DNA from: Aphanothece cf. minutissima CCALA 015
GTDB lineage: Bacteria; Cyanobacteriota; Cyanobacteriia; PCC-6307; Cyanobiaceae
Direction of reading: 5' to 3'
Length of the DNA: 64,000 nucleotides
Assembly (NCBI GenBank): GCA_003003925.1
Contig: PVWP01000003.1
Coordinates: 232,464-296,463 of the forward strand
Part shown: positions 45,762 to 55,080 of the stretch, one piece after another
Position numbering within the stretch: the stretch's first letter is position 1
How the letters are laid out: every line of letters starts with the position of its first letter
Notes under the pieces: model-generated
What the model was told of the DNA's origin: nothing
Seen by the model: the letters and a program-made list of their open reading frames with translations, nothing else
The model's database searches: none
Translations under genes and position numbers: made by a program

Positions 45762-46916
45762 TCAGCTGTCGATGGGGATCAGCCCAGGGCGGCCGGAAAG
45801 GGGCCGGACCGGCAGGCGCAGCGGAAAGCGGTCCTCCAGCAGCCAGGTGACCAGCTCGGCGCCGATCGCCTCCGCCAGCCGCGGGCTGTGGGCAGGAGCG
45901 GCGGTGACGCGGCGCCCCTCCACCTGGATCCGGCCGGACCTGAGCCGGGCGTAGCTGACCGATCCAAGCCGTGGCCGCAGACGGCGCGGAATGGAGACAT
46001 CCAGCACCGGCGCCTCCAGGTCCTCGTCACCGCAGGCGGCCTGGCGGGCCACCGCTTCGTTGATCAGGGGGATCGGAGCCGCCAGGCCCACCAGCAGGGC
46101 GGCGCCGTGGCCCTCGAAGAAGCAGGGCCGCAGCCATTCGGGCCGCAGGCCGTGCAGATCCACGCTCACCGCCGCCACCGCCCCGGGGCTGAGGGCCTGG
46201 CCGCCGGCGGAGCGGGGCACGCCGGGCTGGTGGCCGCTGCCGCTGCCCACCACCCAGCCGATGGCCCCCGCCACCAGCACCGGCGAGCCCGGTCCCAGCA
46301 GGGCCAGCCCCGGCATGGTCAGGCCGATGCTGCCGGCGCCGCCGCAGCTGTGCAGGGCATTGCCGAACGGCCCCAGCACGGGCCCCCAGGGAGTGCGCAG
46401 CACCCCTTCGGTGCTGCTCACGGCCACCAGGCCGTTCTCGGTGATCCCCCGGTGCAGCAGCAGCCGGCCGGAGCCGATCCGCTCCAGATCCAGCTGGGTC
46501 TGCAGGTCCCGGCGGGGGTGCAGGGCGGTGACCTCCCCGCTGGCGGTGAGGGTCACGCTGCCGCCGCGGAGGAGCCGGTCGAGCAGGTGGGCTCCCCCCT
46601 GCCGCCGGGCTTCCCCGAGCCCGCCCCCGATGGGCAGCACCAGGTCGCCGCCGCCGCCGCCGCTCTGGGCGCCGAGGGCCTCCAGCTGGGCGTCCCGGAA
46701 GCGGATCGGGGGATCGCTGGGGCCGATGTTGAGGTGCAGGCTGCCCTGGTCGGTGAATTCGGCATTGGCAGCCACCACCACGTCGGTGGCGTCGTAGGCC
46801 TCCGCCAGCCCCGCCTCGGCCACCAGCCGGCGGAAGTCGGCGGCCACCCTCACCCGCAGCACGCCCTTGCGCTGGCGCTGGCGCAGGGCCGATTCACTCC
46901 GGGCCGGCAGGGTCAT
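45762..46916 (-). CDS. Homocysteine biosynthesis protein (DUF39/HcyBio)
   Basis: 384 residues. The N-terminus carries ADFRRLVAEAGLAEAYDATDV; further signatures are VVAANAEFTDQGSLHLNIGP (residues about 50-70), the cysteine in LHSCGGAGSIGLTMPGLALL, and CFFEGHGAALLVGLAAPIPL. The family (DUF39) is associated with homocysteine formation from aspartate semialdehyde. The ATG at 46916 is only 33 bases from the divergent gyrA start. No ferredoxin-like tail is seen. Confidence 0.8.
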   Translation of the reverse strand: MTLPARSESALRQRQRKGVLRVRVAADFRRLVAEAGLAEAYDATDVVVAANAEFTDQGSLHLNIGPSDPPIRFRDAQLEALGAQSGGGGGDLVLPIGGGLGEARRQGGAHLLDRLLRGGSVTLTASGEVTALHPRRDLQTQLDLERIGSGRLLLHRGITENGLVAVSSTEGVLRTPWGPVLGPFGNALHSCGGAGSIGLTMPGLALLGPGSPVLVAGAIGWVVGSGSGHQPGVPRSAGGQALSPGAVAAVSVDLHGLRPEWLRPCFFEGHGAALLVGLAAPIPLINEAVARQAACGDEDLEAPVLDVSIPRRLRPRLGSVSYARLRSGRIQVEGRRVTAAPAHSPRLAEAIGAELVTWLLEDRFPLRLPVRPLSGRPGLIPIDS

Positions 46917-46949
46917 CGATAGAGTGGGTTGTGCCCCATACGGTCTTGC

Positions 46950-49637
46950 ATGGCGGATCCAACCGGACCCGGTGAATCCACCCCCGGCGACTCCGACGGA
47001 CGGATCATCCAGACCGACCTGCGCAATGAGATGTCGCGCTCCTACCTGGAGTATGCGATGAGCGTGATCGTGGGCCGGGCCCTGCCCGATGCCCGCGACG
47101 GCCTCAAGCCGGTGCACCGGCGCATCCTCTACGCGATGTACGAGCTCGGCCTCACGAGCGATCGGCCCTACCGGAAATGTGCCCGTGTGGTGGGGGAGGT
47201 GCTCGGCAAGTACCACCCCCACGGCGACACGGCCGTGTACGACGCCCTGGTGCGCATGGCCCAGGACTTCTCGATGCGGATGCCCCTGATCGACGGGCAC
47301 GGCAACTTCGGCTCGGTCGACAACGATCCGCCGGCCGCCATGCGGTACACGGAATCGCGCCTGCAGGCCCTGACCACCGACAGCCTGCTGGAGGACATCG
47401 AAGCCGAGACCGTCGACTACATCGACAACTTCGACGGCTCCCAGCAGGAACCCACCGTGATGCCGGCCCGGGTGCCGCATCTGCTGCTCAACGGCTCCTC
47501 CGGCATCGCCGTGGGGATGGCGACCAACATCCCCCCCCACAACCTCACCGAGCTGATCGACGGTCTGCTGGCCCTGATCGACGATCCGGAGATCGAGGAC
47601 CGGGCCCTGATGGCGATCATCCCCGGCCCCGATTTCCCCACCGGCGGCCAGATCCTCGGCCGCCGCGGCATCCGCGAGACCTACACCACCGGCCGTGGTT
47701 CGATCACCATGCGCGGCGTGGCCTCCATCGAAACGGTGGAGGCCAAGGGCCGCCCCGACCGGGATGCGGTGATCATCACCGAACTCCCCTACCAGACCAA
47801 CAAGGCCTCCCTGATCGAGCGCATCGCCGAGCTGGTCAACGACAAGAAGCTCGAGGGCATCGCCGACATCCGCGACGAAAGCGATCGCGACGGCATGCGC
47901 ATCGTGATCGAGCTGCGCCGTGACGCCTACCCCCAGGTGGTGCTGAACAACCTGTTCAAGCTGACGCCGCTGCAGAACAACTTCAGCGCCTACATGCTGG
48001 CGCTGGTGAAGGGGGAGCCGGTGCTGCTGACCCTCAGCAAGATGCTGCGGGTGTTCCTCGAGTTCCGCATCGAGACGATCGAGCGGCGCACCCGCTATTT
48101 CCTGCGCAAGGCCGAGGAGCGCGACCACATCCTCCAGGGTCTGCTGCTGGCCCTCGACCAGCTCGATCCGATCATCGCCCTGATCCGGGCCGCCCCCGAC
48201 ACCGCCACCGCCCGGGCCCAGCTGCAGGAGCGCCACGGCCTCAGCGAGATCCAGGCGGACGCCATCCTGCAGATGCAACTGCGGCGTCTCACGGCCCTGG
48301 AGGCCGACAAGATCCGCCTCGAGCACGACGACCTCGTCGCCAAGATCGCCGACTACAAGGACATCCTCGGCCGCAAGGAGCGGGTGCTCGGGCTGATCCG
48401 GGAGGAGCTCCAGGTGCTCCGCACCCGTTACGACTCCCCCCGCCGCACCGAGATCCTGGATCTCGAGGGTGGCCTGGAAGACATCGACCTGATCGCCAAT
48501 GAGCGCTCGGTGGTGCTGCTTACCGAGAACGGCTACCTCAAGCGGATGCCGGTGAGCGAGTTCGAGGCCACCAGCCGCGGCACCCGCGGCAAGGCCGGCA
48601 CCCGCAGCCAGGGGGAGGAGGCGGTGAAGCTGTTCATCAGCTGCAACGACCACGACGCCCTGCTGCTGTTCAGTGACCGGGGGGTGGTGTACTCCATTCC
48701 CGCCTACCGGGTGCCGATCTCCAGCCGTTCCGCCAAGGGCACGCCGATCGTGCAGCTGCTGCCGATTCCGCGGGAAGAGGCCATCACCTCCCTGCTGGCG
48801 GTGAGCGCCTTCGACGACGACGTCCAGCTGGTGATGCTCACCAGCGGCGGCTACATCAAGCGCACCCGTCTGTCGGCCTTCAGCAACATCCGCTCCAACG
48901 GACTGATCGCCATCTCCCTCGAGGACGGCGACGCCCTGCGCTGGGTGCGGCTGGCCCTGCCCGGCGACAGCGTGCTGATCGGCTCCCTCAAGGGGATGAC
49001 GATCCACTTCCGCCTCAGCGACGAGGAACTGCGCCCCCTGGGCCGCAGTGCCCGCGGCGTGCGGGCCATGAACCTGCGACCCGGCGATGAGCTGGTGAGC
49101 ATGGATGTGCTCACGGCAGAACTGGCCGACCGTGTCGCCAGCACGGCTGACGCCGGCGCCGACGAGGAGGAGGGGGACGAGGTCGCCCCCAGTGAGGGCC
49201 CCTGGGTGCTGGTGGCCAGCGCCAGCGGCCTGGGTAAACGGGTACCGGTGGATCAGTTCCGACTGCAGCGCCGCGCCGGCATGGGACTGCGGGCGATCAA
49301 GTTCCGCCGTGACGGCGATGTGCTGGTGGGCCTCAAGGTGCTCGGGGCCGGCGAGGAGCTGCTGCTGGTGAGCGAGCGGGGGGTGATCGTGCGCATGAAG
49401 GCCGACGCCATTCCCCAGCAGTCGCGGGCGGCCACCGGCGTGCGGCTGCAGAAGCTGGATGCCGGTGATCGCCTCACCGAGGTGGTCCTGGTGCCGCCGG
49501 CCGCCGAGGAGGAGGAGCCGGCCGATGCGGTGGAGGCCACGCCGGTGGCCAGCGAAGCCACCCCGGACAGGGGTCCTGAAGCCACGGCGGATGCGGTGGC
49601 CGGCGAGGAGCCCACCGAGGAGCCCACCGACGACTGA
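46950..49637 (+). CDS. gyrA: DNA gyrase subunit A
   Basis: 895 residues. The breakage-reunion core has [33 protein letters not shown], and the catalytic Tyr133 in [10 protein letters not shown]. The C-terminal beta-pinwheel blades are visible from [11 protein letters not shown] onward, and the position of the GyrA box is occupied by SRGTRGK rather than the classical QRRGGKG. It ends in an acidic tail (about residues 850-895) rich in Glu, Ala, Thr and Pro. ATG at 46950 chosen. Confidence 0.93.
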   Translation: MADPTGPGESTPGDSDGRIIQTDLRNEMSRSYLEYAMSVIVGRALPDARDGLKPVHRRILYAMYELGLTSDRPYRKCARVVGEVLGKYHPHGDTAVYDALVRMAQDFSMRMPLIDGHGNFGSVDNDPPAAMRYTESRLQALTTDSLLEDIEAETVDYIDNFDGSQQEPTVMPARVPHLLLNGSSGIAVGMATNIPPHNLTELIDGLLALIDDPEIEDRALMAIIPGPDFPTGGQILGRRGIRETYTTGRGSITMRGVASIETVEAKGRPDRDAVIITELPYQTNKASLIERIAELVNDKKLEGIADIRDESDRDGMRIVIELRRDAYPQVVLNNLFKLTPLQNNFSAYMLALVKGEPVLLTLSKMLRVFLEFRIETIERRTRYFLRKAEERDHILQGLLLALDQLDPIIALIRAAPDTATARAQLQERHGLSEIQADAILQMQLRRLTALEADKIRLEHDDLVAKIADYKDILGRKERVLGLIREELQVLRTRYDSPRRTEILDLEGGLEDIDLIANERSVVLLTENGYLKRMPVSEFEATSRGTRGKAGTRSQGEEAVKLFISCNDHDALLLFSDRGVVYSIPAYRVPISSRSAKGTPIVQLLPIPREEAITSLLAVSAFDDDVQLVMLTSGGYIKRTRLSAFSNIRSNGLIAISLEDGDALRWVRLALPGDSVLIGSLKGMTIHFRLSDEELRPLGRSARGVRAMNLRPGDELVSMDVLTAELADRVASTADAGADEEEGDEVAPSEGPWVLVASASGLGKRVPVDQFRLQRRAGMGLRAIKFRRDGDVLVGLKVLGAGEELLLVSERGVIVRMKADAIPQQSRAATGVRLQKLDAGDRLTEVVLVPPAAEEEEPADAVEATPVASEATPDRGPEATADAVAGEEPTEEPTDD

Positions 49638-49667
49638 ACGCCTGACGACTGAATGCCTCAGGCCGTC

Positions 49668-50732
49668 TCAGCGCTGGCCCAGGGCCCAGAGCAGCAGCAT
49701 CCCGTAGCCGGCCAGGCTGGCCAGCTGCAGCCCCAGCTCCAGCCGTTCGATCCGGCGCTCGAGCCGTGGGGGCAGCGGGCCAGCGCCCTCGCTGGTGAGG
49801 CGATCGAGCCGGTTGGCGCACCAGATGAACTCGCAGAAGAACACCAGGGTCACCAGGTAGGAGAAGGCGTAGAGCCCATCCAGCACGGTGAGATAGGGCA
49901 GGGAGGGCAGGGAGTCGCGGTAGGCCTGCTGCATGAACACCAGCGTCAGCAGGATCACCGGTGGGATCGCCAGCCGCTCGGAGCTGAAGCCGGCCCGCAG
50001 GTTGGGGGTGAGCAGCATCACCACCATGGTGATCGTCAGGGGCAGCAGCCACTTGACCAGCGCCGCCCAGCCGATCGGGTCGTAGAGCAGCTCCATCTCC
50101 ACGCCGCCCTGGCTGGGGAACAGGCGCCAGCTGCGCAGCCGGTAGCCGTTCATGTTGCTGCGACGGCTGACCCCGGAGCCGGCGCGGTCGGGCTCCAGCC
50201 GGATCCTGGGCGGTTCGGCGACTGTGGCGGGGAAGCTGGGGTCGGCCACCAGGCGGATCTGCAGGGGCAGGGTGCCGAACGGGTAACCCCGGTAGTCAAT
50301 CTCGTCGGAATAGAAGTTGCCGTTGAAGCGGTAGTCGCGGCCCAGGTCCGCCCCCAGCCGCAGCGGGCCGCTGCTGGCCTCCAGCAGGGAGTCCCAGGGC
50401 TCCACCAGGTTCTGGAAGCGCACCAGGGTGATGGGATCCACCCCCGCCGCCAGCCACGGCCCCAGCACCGCCGCCGGTGCCGACAGCCGCAGCGTCCCCT
50501 CGACGCTGAAGGTCTTCTCCCGCGAGGAGAAGCGGTAGACGTTGTCCACCGCCATGGCGACGCGGATGGTGACCTCGCGGGGCGTCACCCCGGGGGGCGT
50601 CGCCCCGGGGACCGGCGCAGGCCCCCCTGCCCCAGTTGCCGCGGCAGAACCGCGGCCCGCCAGCAGGGCCAGAACCAGGAGCAGGCCCAGGCAGGCCAGC
50701 GTCGCCAGCCGCCGGCGGGCGAAGCCGCGCAT
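49668..50732 (-). CDS. Pentameric ligand-gated ion channel homologue (Cys-loop superfamily)
   Basis: 354 residues. A signal peptide (to about residue 30) precedes a beta-rich extracellular domain (about 52-218). VTIRVAMAVDNVYRFSSREK and DYRGYPFGTLPLQIRLV (residues 146-162) align by eye with beta-1/beta-2 and loop 2 to Cys-loop-like sequences of the Gloeobacter channel GLIC; NGYRLRSW matches its TGWDIESF. Four membrane helices follow: M1 222-243, M2 253-272, M3 281-305, M4 331-351, with the M2-M3 loop LPSLPY (GLIC LPKTPY) and Glu252 at the -2' position. As in other bacterial members there is no Cys-loop disulfide. Convergent with gyrA. Confidence 0.75.
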   Translation of the reverse strand: MRGFARRRLATLACLGLLLVLALLAGRGSAAATGAGGPAPVPGATPPGVTPREVTIRVAMAVDNVYRFSSREKTFSVEGTLRLSAPAAVLGPWLAAGVDPITLVRFQNLVEPWDSLLEASSGPLRLGADLGRDYRFNGNFYSDEIDYRGYPFGTLPLQIRLVADPSFPATVAEPPRIRLEPDRAGSGVSRRSNMNGYRLRSWRLFPSQGGVEMELLYDPIGWAALVKWLLPLTITMVVMLLTPNLRAGFSSERLAIPPVILLTLVFMQQAYRDSLPSLPYLTVLDGLYAFSYLVTLVFFCEFIWCANRLDRLTSEGAGPLPPRLERRIERLELGLQLASLAGYGMLLLWALGQR

Positions 50733-50770
50733 GGCTGTGGTGCAGGATGAGCCCTCACCGTACCGGCGAG

Positions 50771-52003
50771 ATGGCGAGGGACGTGCTGGTGCTCGGTGGC
50801 GGCCCCGCCGCCCTCTGCATCGCGGCGGCCCTGGCGGAGGAGGGGCTCTCCGTGACGCTGCTGGCGCCCCACGATCCGCGCGCCCCCTGGCCCAACACCT
50901 ACGGGATCTGGGGGGACGAGGTGGACGCCCTGGGCCTGGGCCACCTGCTGGAGCACCGCTGGAGCGACACGGTCAGCTACTTCGGCGCCGGTGATCCGGA
51001 CCCGGGATCGGCGGCCAACCGTCCCACGGCCCACGGCCGCGATTACGGCCTGTTCGACCGTGAGGCCCTGCAGCGGCACTGGCTGGAGGCCTGCGGGCGC
51101 GGCGGTGTGGAGCTGCTCCAGGGGCTGGCCAGCGGCTGCGGGGCCTCCGGCCCGCTGAGTGCGGTGGAGCTTGCCGATGGGCGCCGGCTGCAGGTGCGGC
51201 TGGTGGTGGATGCCACCGGCCATCAGCCGGTGCTGGTGCGGCGGCCTGACCGGGGTCCGGTGGCCGGCCAGTCGGCCTACGGCGTCATCGGCCGCTTCTC
51301 GGCGCCGCCGGTGCAGGCCGATCAGTTCGTGCTGATGGATTACCGCGCCGACCACCTCTCGGAGGCGGAGCGGGCCGGCCCCCCCACGTTTCTCTATGCG
51401 ATGGATCTGGGCGGGGGCCGCTTCTTCGTCGAGGAGACCTCCCTGGCCCTGGCCCCCCCGGTCCCCTTCGAGGTGCTCAGGGAGCGCCTGCACCGGCGCC
51501 TGGCCCACCGCGGCGTGCAGGTGCTGGCGGTGGAGCACGAGGAGTTCTGCCTGTTCCCGATGAACCTGCCCCTGCCGGATCTGCAGCAGCCGGTGCTGGG
51601 CTTCGGGGGGGCGGCGTCGATGGTGCACCCGGCCTCGGGCTACATGGTGGGCGCCCTGCTGCGCCGGGCCCCGGCGGTGGCGGCGGCGGTGGCGGCGGCG
51701 ATGGCCGACCCCGCGGCCCCCTCGGCTCTGCTGGCCCGGGAGGGCTGGCAGGCCCTGTGGCCCCCGGCGCTGCGCAGCAAGCACGCCCTCTACCAGTTCG
51801 GGCTGGGCAAGCTGATGGGCTTCACCGAAGCCGAGCTGCGCCAGTTCTTCGCCAGCTTCTTCTCCCTGGGCGGCCCCCAGTGGTATGGCTTCCTGACCAA
51901 CACCCTGACGGTGCCGCAGCTCCTGGCGGCCATGCTGCGCCTGTTCGCCCTCTCCCCGTGGTCCGTGCGGGCCGGCCTGTTGCTGCCGCCGCGCCGGCCC
52001 TGA
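50771..52003 (+). CDS. crtL: Lycopene cyclase (CrtL type)
   Basis: 410 residues. Flavoprotein-type cyclase that closes the ionone rings of lycopene. FAD-binding loop VLVLGGGPAALCIAAALAEE, the lycopene-cyclase box WPNTYGIWGDEVDALGLG, LVVDATGHQPVLV, and the FFVEETSLA motif are present, followed by LGFGGAASMVHPASGYMVGA. Whether it makes beta or epsilon rings cannot be told by eye. ATG at 50771; it is divergent from the channel gene, 38 bases away. Confidence 0.9.
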   Translation: MARDVLVLGGGPAALCIAAALAEEGLSVTLLAPHDPRAPWPNTYGIWGDEVDALGLGHLLEHRWSDTVSYFGAGDPDPGSAANRPTAHGRDYGLFDREALQRHWLEACGRGGVELLQGLASGCGASGPLSAVELADGRRLQVRLVVDATGHQPVLVRRPDRGPVAGQSAYGVIGRFSAPPVQADQFVLMDYRADHLSEAERAGPPTFLYAMDLGGGRFFVEETSLALAPPVPFEVLRERLHRRLAHRGVQVLAVEHEEFCLFPMNLPLPDLQQPVLGFGGAASMVHPASGYMVGALLRRAPAVAAAVAAAMADPAAPSALLAREGWQALWPPALRSKHALYQFGLGKLMGFTEAELRQFFASFFSLGGPQWYGFLTNTLTVPQLLAAMLRLFALSPWSVRAGLLLPPRRP

Positions 52004-52384
52004 CGGTTTCGTGTCTCCAGGCCGCCCAGCGGCGGATTGGGTCGGCGGTCTGGGGTCGGGCGTTCACCACCCGTCCCAAGACCCCATCCGCCGTCCATGG
52101 CCAGTCCCTCCACCCAAGGGTGGCTGCCCCTCTGGTGGACACGAGAAGGACCCGGTGACGTGTCCTGATGCCTGACGGGGCCAGGACGTTCCACGGGCGG
52201 TCAGGTGGGAGTTTGATGCCGTTGCGTCTGGAAACGACACCGCAAATTCAAGGAGATCAGTCAGCAGTATGTGTGCAGATGTGCATCGCTTTTGGAGGCC
52301 AACGACTGTGCCGGCACACAAGACTGAAGACAGGAGTTAATCGGCTTCTGCCTCCTGATTGCGAAGCCATTGGGTCATCGATAG
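52004..52384. other. Non-coding stretch before the autotransporter
   Basis: 381 bases between lycopene cyclase and the autotransporter with no supported gene or RNA. The first 200 bases are GC-rich and contain short inverted repeats (CCACC/GGTGG at about 52110-52121; GGACAC/GTGTCC at 52137-52165). From about 52210 the composition becomes clearly more AT-rich and continues so into the coding region, which looks like a junction. No clear Shine-Dalgarno precedes the start at 52385. Confidence 0.4.
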
Positions 52385-54985
52385 ATGCAAAGACATCGGG
52401 ATGCGGTCTGGATCGCGCTGGCTTGGTTATTGGCTGTTTGCAGCACGCCCGCGAAGGCCCAGTTCGCCGGCCCTTACGCCCCATCCCAATGGACGCTGAC
52501 GAACTCCACCTACTTTGACCCTGTGCTGGGTCAGATGGTGCCGGCGAATGGTTTCGTTGACCCCTCGCAGGCACCTGGCTCCATTCAACTGACAGGGCCG
52601 TTCTGGGTCTATTACGGCCCTGATACTCCGAGCTACCAGAATGTAAAGTATACGATCCAAGCGAACCAGGCAGGTACCTATAGCTTCGCGTGGAGCTACA
52701 CGTCGACAGATACCTTTGGACCCCTGTTCTCCGCTCCGGGCTTCATTAATCAAGGGGTTCTCGAGGCTTTCGCCGGTTTCGATTCCTTTGGCCCGATGAG
52801 CCAGTCTGGATCAGGTTCCTACAGTTTTCTCGCCAATGACATTTTCGGCTTTCAGGTCGACTGCATCGACTGCGTGTCAGGACTGTCATCCATCACGATA
52901 TCCGATTTCCTGTTCACACCACCCTTCATTCCGCCGATTCCACCTCCTTTCATCATTCCCGGTAAACCCGCCACAGCCAGCAATCCCTACAGCACCACCT
53001 TTGCCGGCGGCACCATGGTGGTCGACATGCCGGGCATCTTTACCAGTTCGTTCAACACAGGGATCGGCGGCACCATCGACATCAATGGCATGCCGTCACT
53101 GTTCAGTGGCGTCTTCAGTGGGCCGGGTTATCTTGTTTTTTCCAATTCATCCCAGGGGGGCTTCGTTTCTCTTGGGGGAAGCAGCACCTATACAGGACCA
53201 ACAACGGTCGAATCCGGCGTCAACCTCTATGTCAACGGCTCGATCGCCTCATCCTCGGCTCTGAACATCCAATCCGGTGCTCTGGTGGGCGGCAATGGCT
53301 TTCTGCCCCAGACCAACCTCATTCCCGGTGCCATCCTTTCGCCCGGCAACTCCATCGGCACACTCACGGCCAGCGGTCTGAGCCTCAACGGCGGCGCCAT
53401 CGTGGCCGAACTTCAAGGCCCCCAGAGCGACCGCATCAATGTCACCGGCCAGGTCACCCATTTCACGGGAACGGCCTATCTCGTGCCCCATGGCGGTGGC
53501 ATGCCCTGGCCATCGCTGGATTACACGATCCTCTCGGCACCAGCGAGCACGAACTTCGCCACGTTCAACAGCCTGACTCTGAACACCTTTGGCATCACCA
53601 GCGCCCTGCTGCGCTACGGCACCACCCTGATCCAGGAGGCCGATGGCAACCCCCGCACCTTTGATGTCCAGTGGCGACAGCGCAACGGGATCGGCGCCAC
53701 GGCCTCGGCTCTGCAGCTTCTTGGCCAGGGCCGGACCAACCAACTGGCCGCCGCAGGGGTCTTCGACCGCGTCTTCCAGTCGCTGGCCATCAGCAGCGCC
53801 AGCAACGCCAACAACACCGGACTTCCGATCGGCACCAGCGGCTTCAGCACCGGCCAGGCCGCCGCTGCGGGCCTCTCCCCCGATCTCCTGCTGGCCACCA
53901 GCCAACTGCTGACGCTACCCACCGGCAACCAGCTCACCGCGGCCGTGTCGTCCCTCTCCCCGGAGCCCTATGCCGCCTTCCAGAGCGTGGGTCTCAACAC
54001 GCTCAAGCGTCAGCGCGAGCTGCTGCTGGCCCAGGCCGGCCATTGCCGCACCACGGGCTGGGTGGTGAACACCTCCGGCAGCAGCGCGAACAGGCAGGGC
54101 CGACACCCCTTCTGCATCTTTGCCCTGGGGGCCAACGCCACCAGCTCCGTCCGGGGCCAGGACGGACTCGACTCCTATGACGCCGGAATCTTCTCCAGCG
54201 CCTACGGCATCGAATACCAGCCGAACGACCGCTTCACCCTGGGGGCCGCCTACGGCTATGGCACCTCCAACCTCAGCGTCATGGCCCGGTCCAACGGGTC
54301 GGTGTCATCGAAGGTCAACAGCGGCAGCCTTTATGGCGTGTACAGGCCATCACCGGCCTGGACGCTGCGCGGCCTGTTCGGCTACAGCGGTTTCCAACTC
54401 GACGGCAGCCGCCGTCTCTCCTTCATCGGCTCCGGATCACCCATCGCCGCCAACCCCAGCGCCAATGGCCTCACCCTGGCCCTGAACGCCGATGTGCAGA
54501 TTCCGCTCACCGGGCCCAAGGCAAGGACGGCCATCGTCCTCAAGCCCCTGCTCGGTGTGGCCTGGGGCCGTTATCAGCAGGGCGGCTTCCAGGAATCGGA
54601 CCGTGGTGTCCTGACCATGAACGTCCAGGGTCATACCTCCGACAGCCTGTTGGGAACCATCGGGGCGGAGTTGACCACGGCTCCGATGTCCCTGAACAGG
54701 GCGGACACGGTGGCCCTCACCCCACGGCTGGCCGTGGCTTACCAGGTGGATGTCCTGGCTGCCAACAGGAGCAACACGTCAGTGACGGCCTCCTTCACGG
54801 GGGCACCGGCGGCTGGCTCCTTTCCGACGCAAGGGGAGAACCGTGGCACCAACACCGTCACGGTCGATGCGGGGGTTGATCTGAAGGTGGCAAAGAACGC
54901 CTCGCTCTACGCCAGCGTGGGCTACGAGATCTTCTCCACCGGCTCCCAGCTCAGCTACGGCGGGGGCCTGAAGCTCAGTTTCTGA
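52385..54985 (+). CDS. Autotransporter-domain outer-membrane protein
   Basis: 866 residues. Signal peptide to about residue 25 (STPAKA), then a 150-residue N-terminal domain with PEP-type beta-rich sequence, a Pro-rich linker (FTPPFIPPIPPPFIIP, about residues 178-193), and one autotransporter-associated beta-strand repeat (SSTYTGPTTVESGVNLYVNG). The C-terminal 290 residues form a classical autotransporter beta-barrel with alternating aromatic strands (AAYGYGTSNLSV, LYGVYRPSPAWTLRGLFGYS) and a terminal Phe (GGGLKLSF). It should be displayed on the outer membrane. The first 800 bases are less GC-rich than the rest of the window. Confidence 0.88.
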   Translation: MQRHRDAVWIALAWLLAVCSTPAKAQFAGPYAPSQWTLTNSTYFDPVLGQMVPANGFVDPSQAPGSIQLTGPFWVYYGPDTPSYQNVKYTIQANQAGTYSFAWSYTSTDTFGPLFSAPGFINQGVLEAFAGFDSFGPMSQSGSGSYSFLANDIFGFQVDCIDCVSGLSSITISDFLFTPPFIPPIPPPFIIPGKPATASNPYSTTFAGGTMVVDMPGIFTSSFNTGIGGTIDINGMPSLFSGVFSGPGYLVFSNSSQGGFVSLGGSSTYTGPTTVESGVNLYVNGSIASSSALNIQSGALVGGNGFLPQTNLIPGAILSPGNSIGTLTASGLSLNGGAIVAELQGPQSDRINVTGQVTHFTGTAYLVPHGGGMPWPSLDYTILSAPASTNFATFNSLTLNTFGITSALLRYGTTLIQEADGNPRTFDVQWRQRNGIGATASALQLLGQGRTNQLAAAGVFDRVFQSLAISSASNANNTGLPIGTSGFSTGQAAAAGLSPDLLLATSQLLTLPTGNQLTAAVSSLSPEPYAAFQSVGLNTLKRQRELLLAQAGHCRTTGWVVNTSGSSANRQGRHPFCIFALGANATSSVRGQDGLDSYDAGIFSSAYGIEYQPNDRFTLGAAYGYGTSNLSVMARSNGSVSSKVNSGSLYGVYRPSPAWTLRGLFGYSGFQLDGSRRLSFIGSGSPIAANPSANGLTLALNADVQIPLTGPKARTAIVLKPLLGVAWGRYQQGGFQESDRGVLTMNVQGHTSDSLLGTIGAELTTAPMSLNRADTVALTPRLAVAYQVDVLAANRSNTSVTASFTGAPAAGSFPTQGENRGTNTVTVDAGVDLKVAKNASLYASVGYEIFSTGSQLSYGGGLKLSF

Positions 54986-55080
54986 ACCCCCTCAGGCCAA
55001 GCCCGGCTCCCAGCCTGGATGGCCGCACCGCCCAACAGCGGCCCACCGAGCTGCAGGCCTGTACAACCTGGGGGCACGGC

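Noticed and set aside
45762-49007. A 1081-residue minus-strand open frame
   Set aside because: The first two thirds are antisense to gyrA, low in complexity and His/Gln/Gly-rich. Only 45762-46916 is a real gene.
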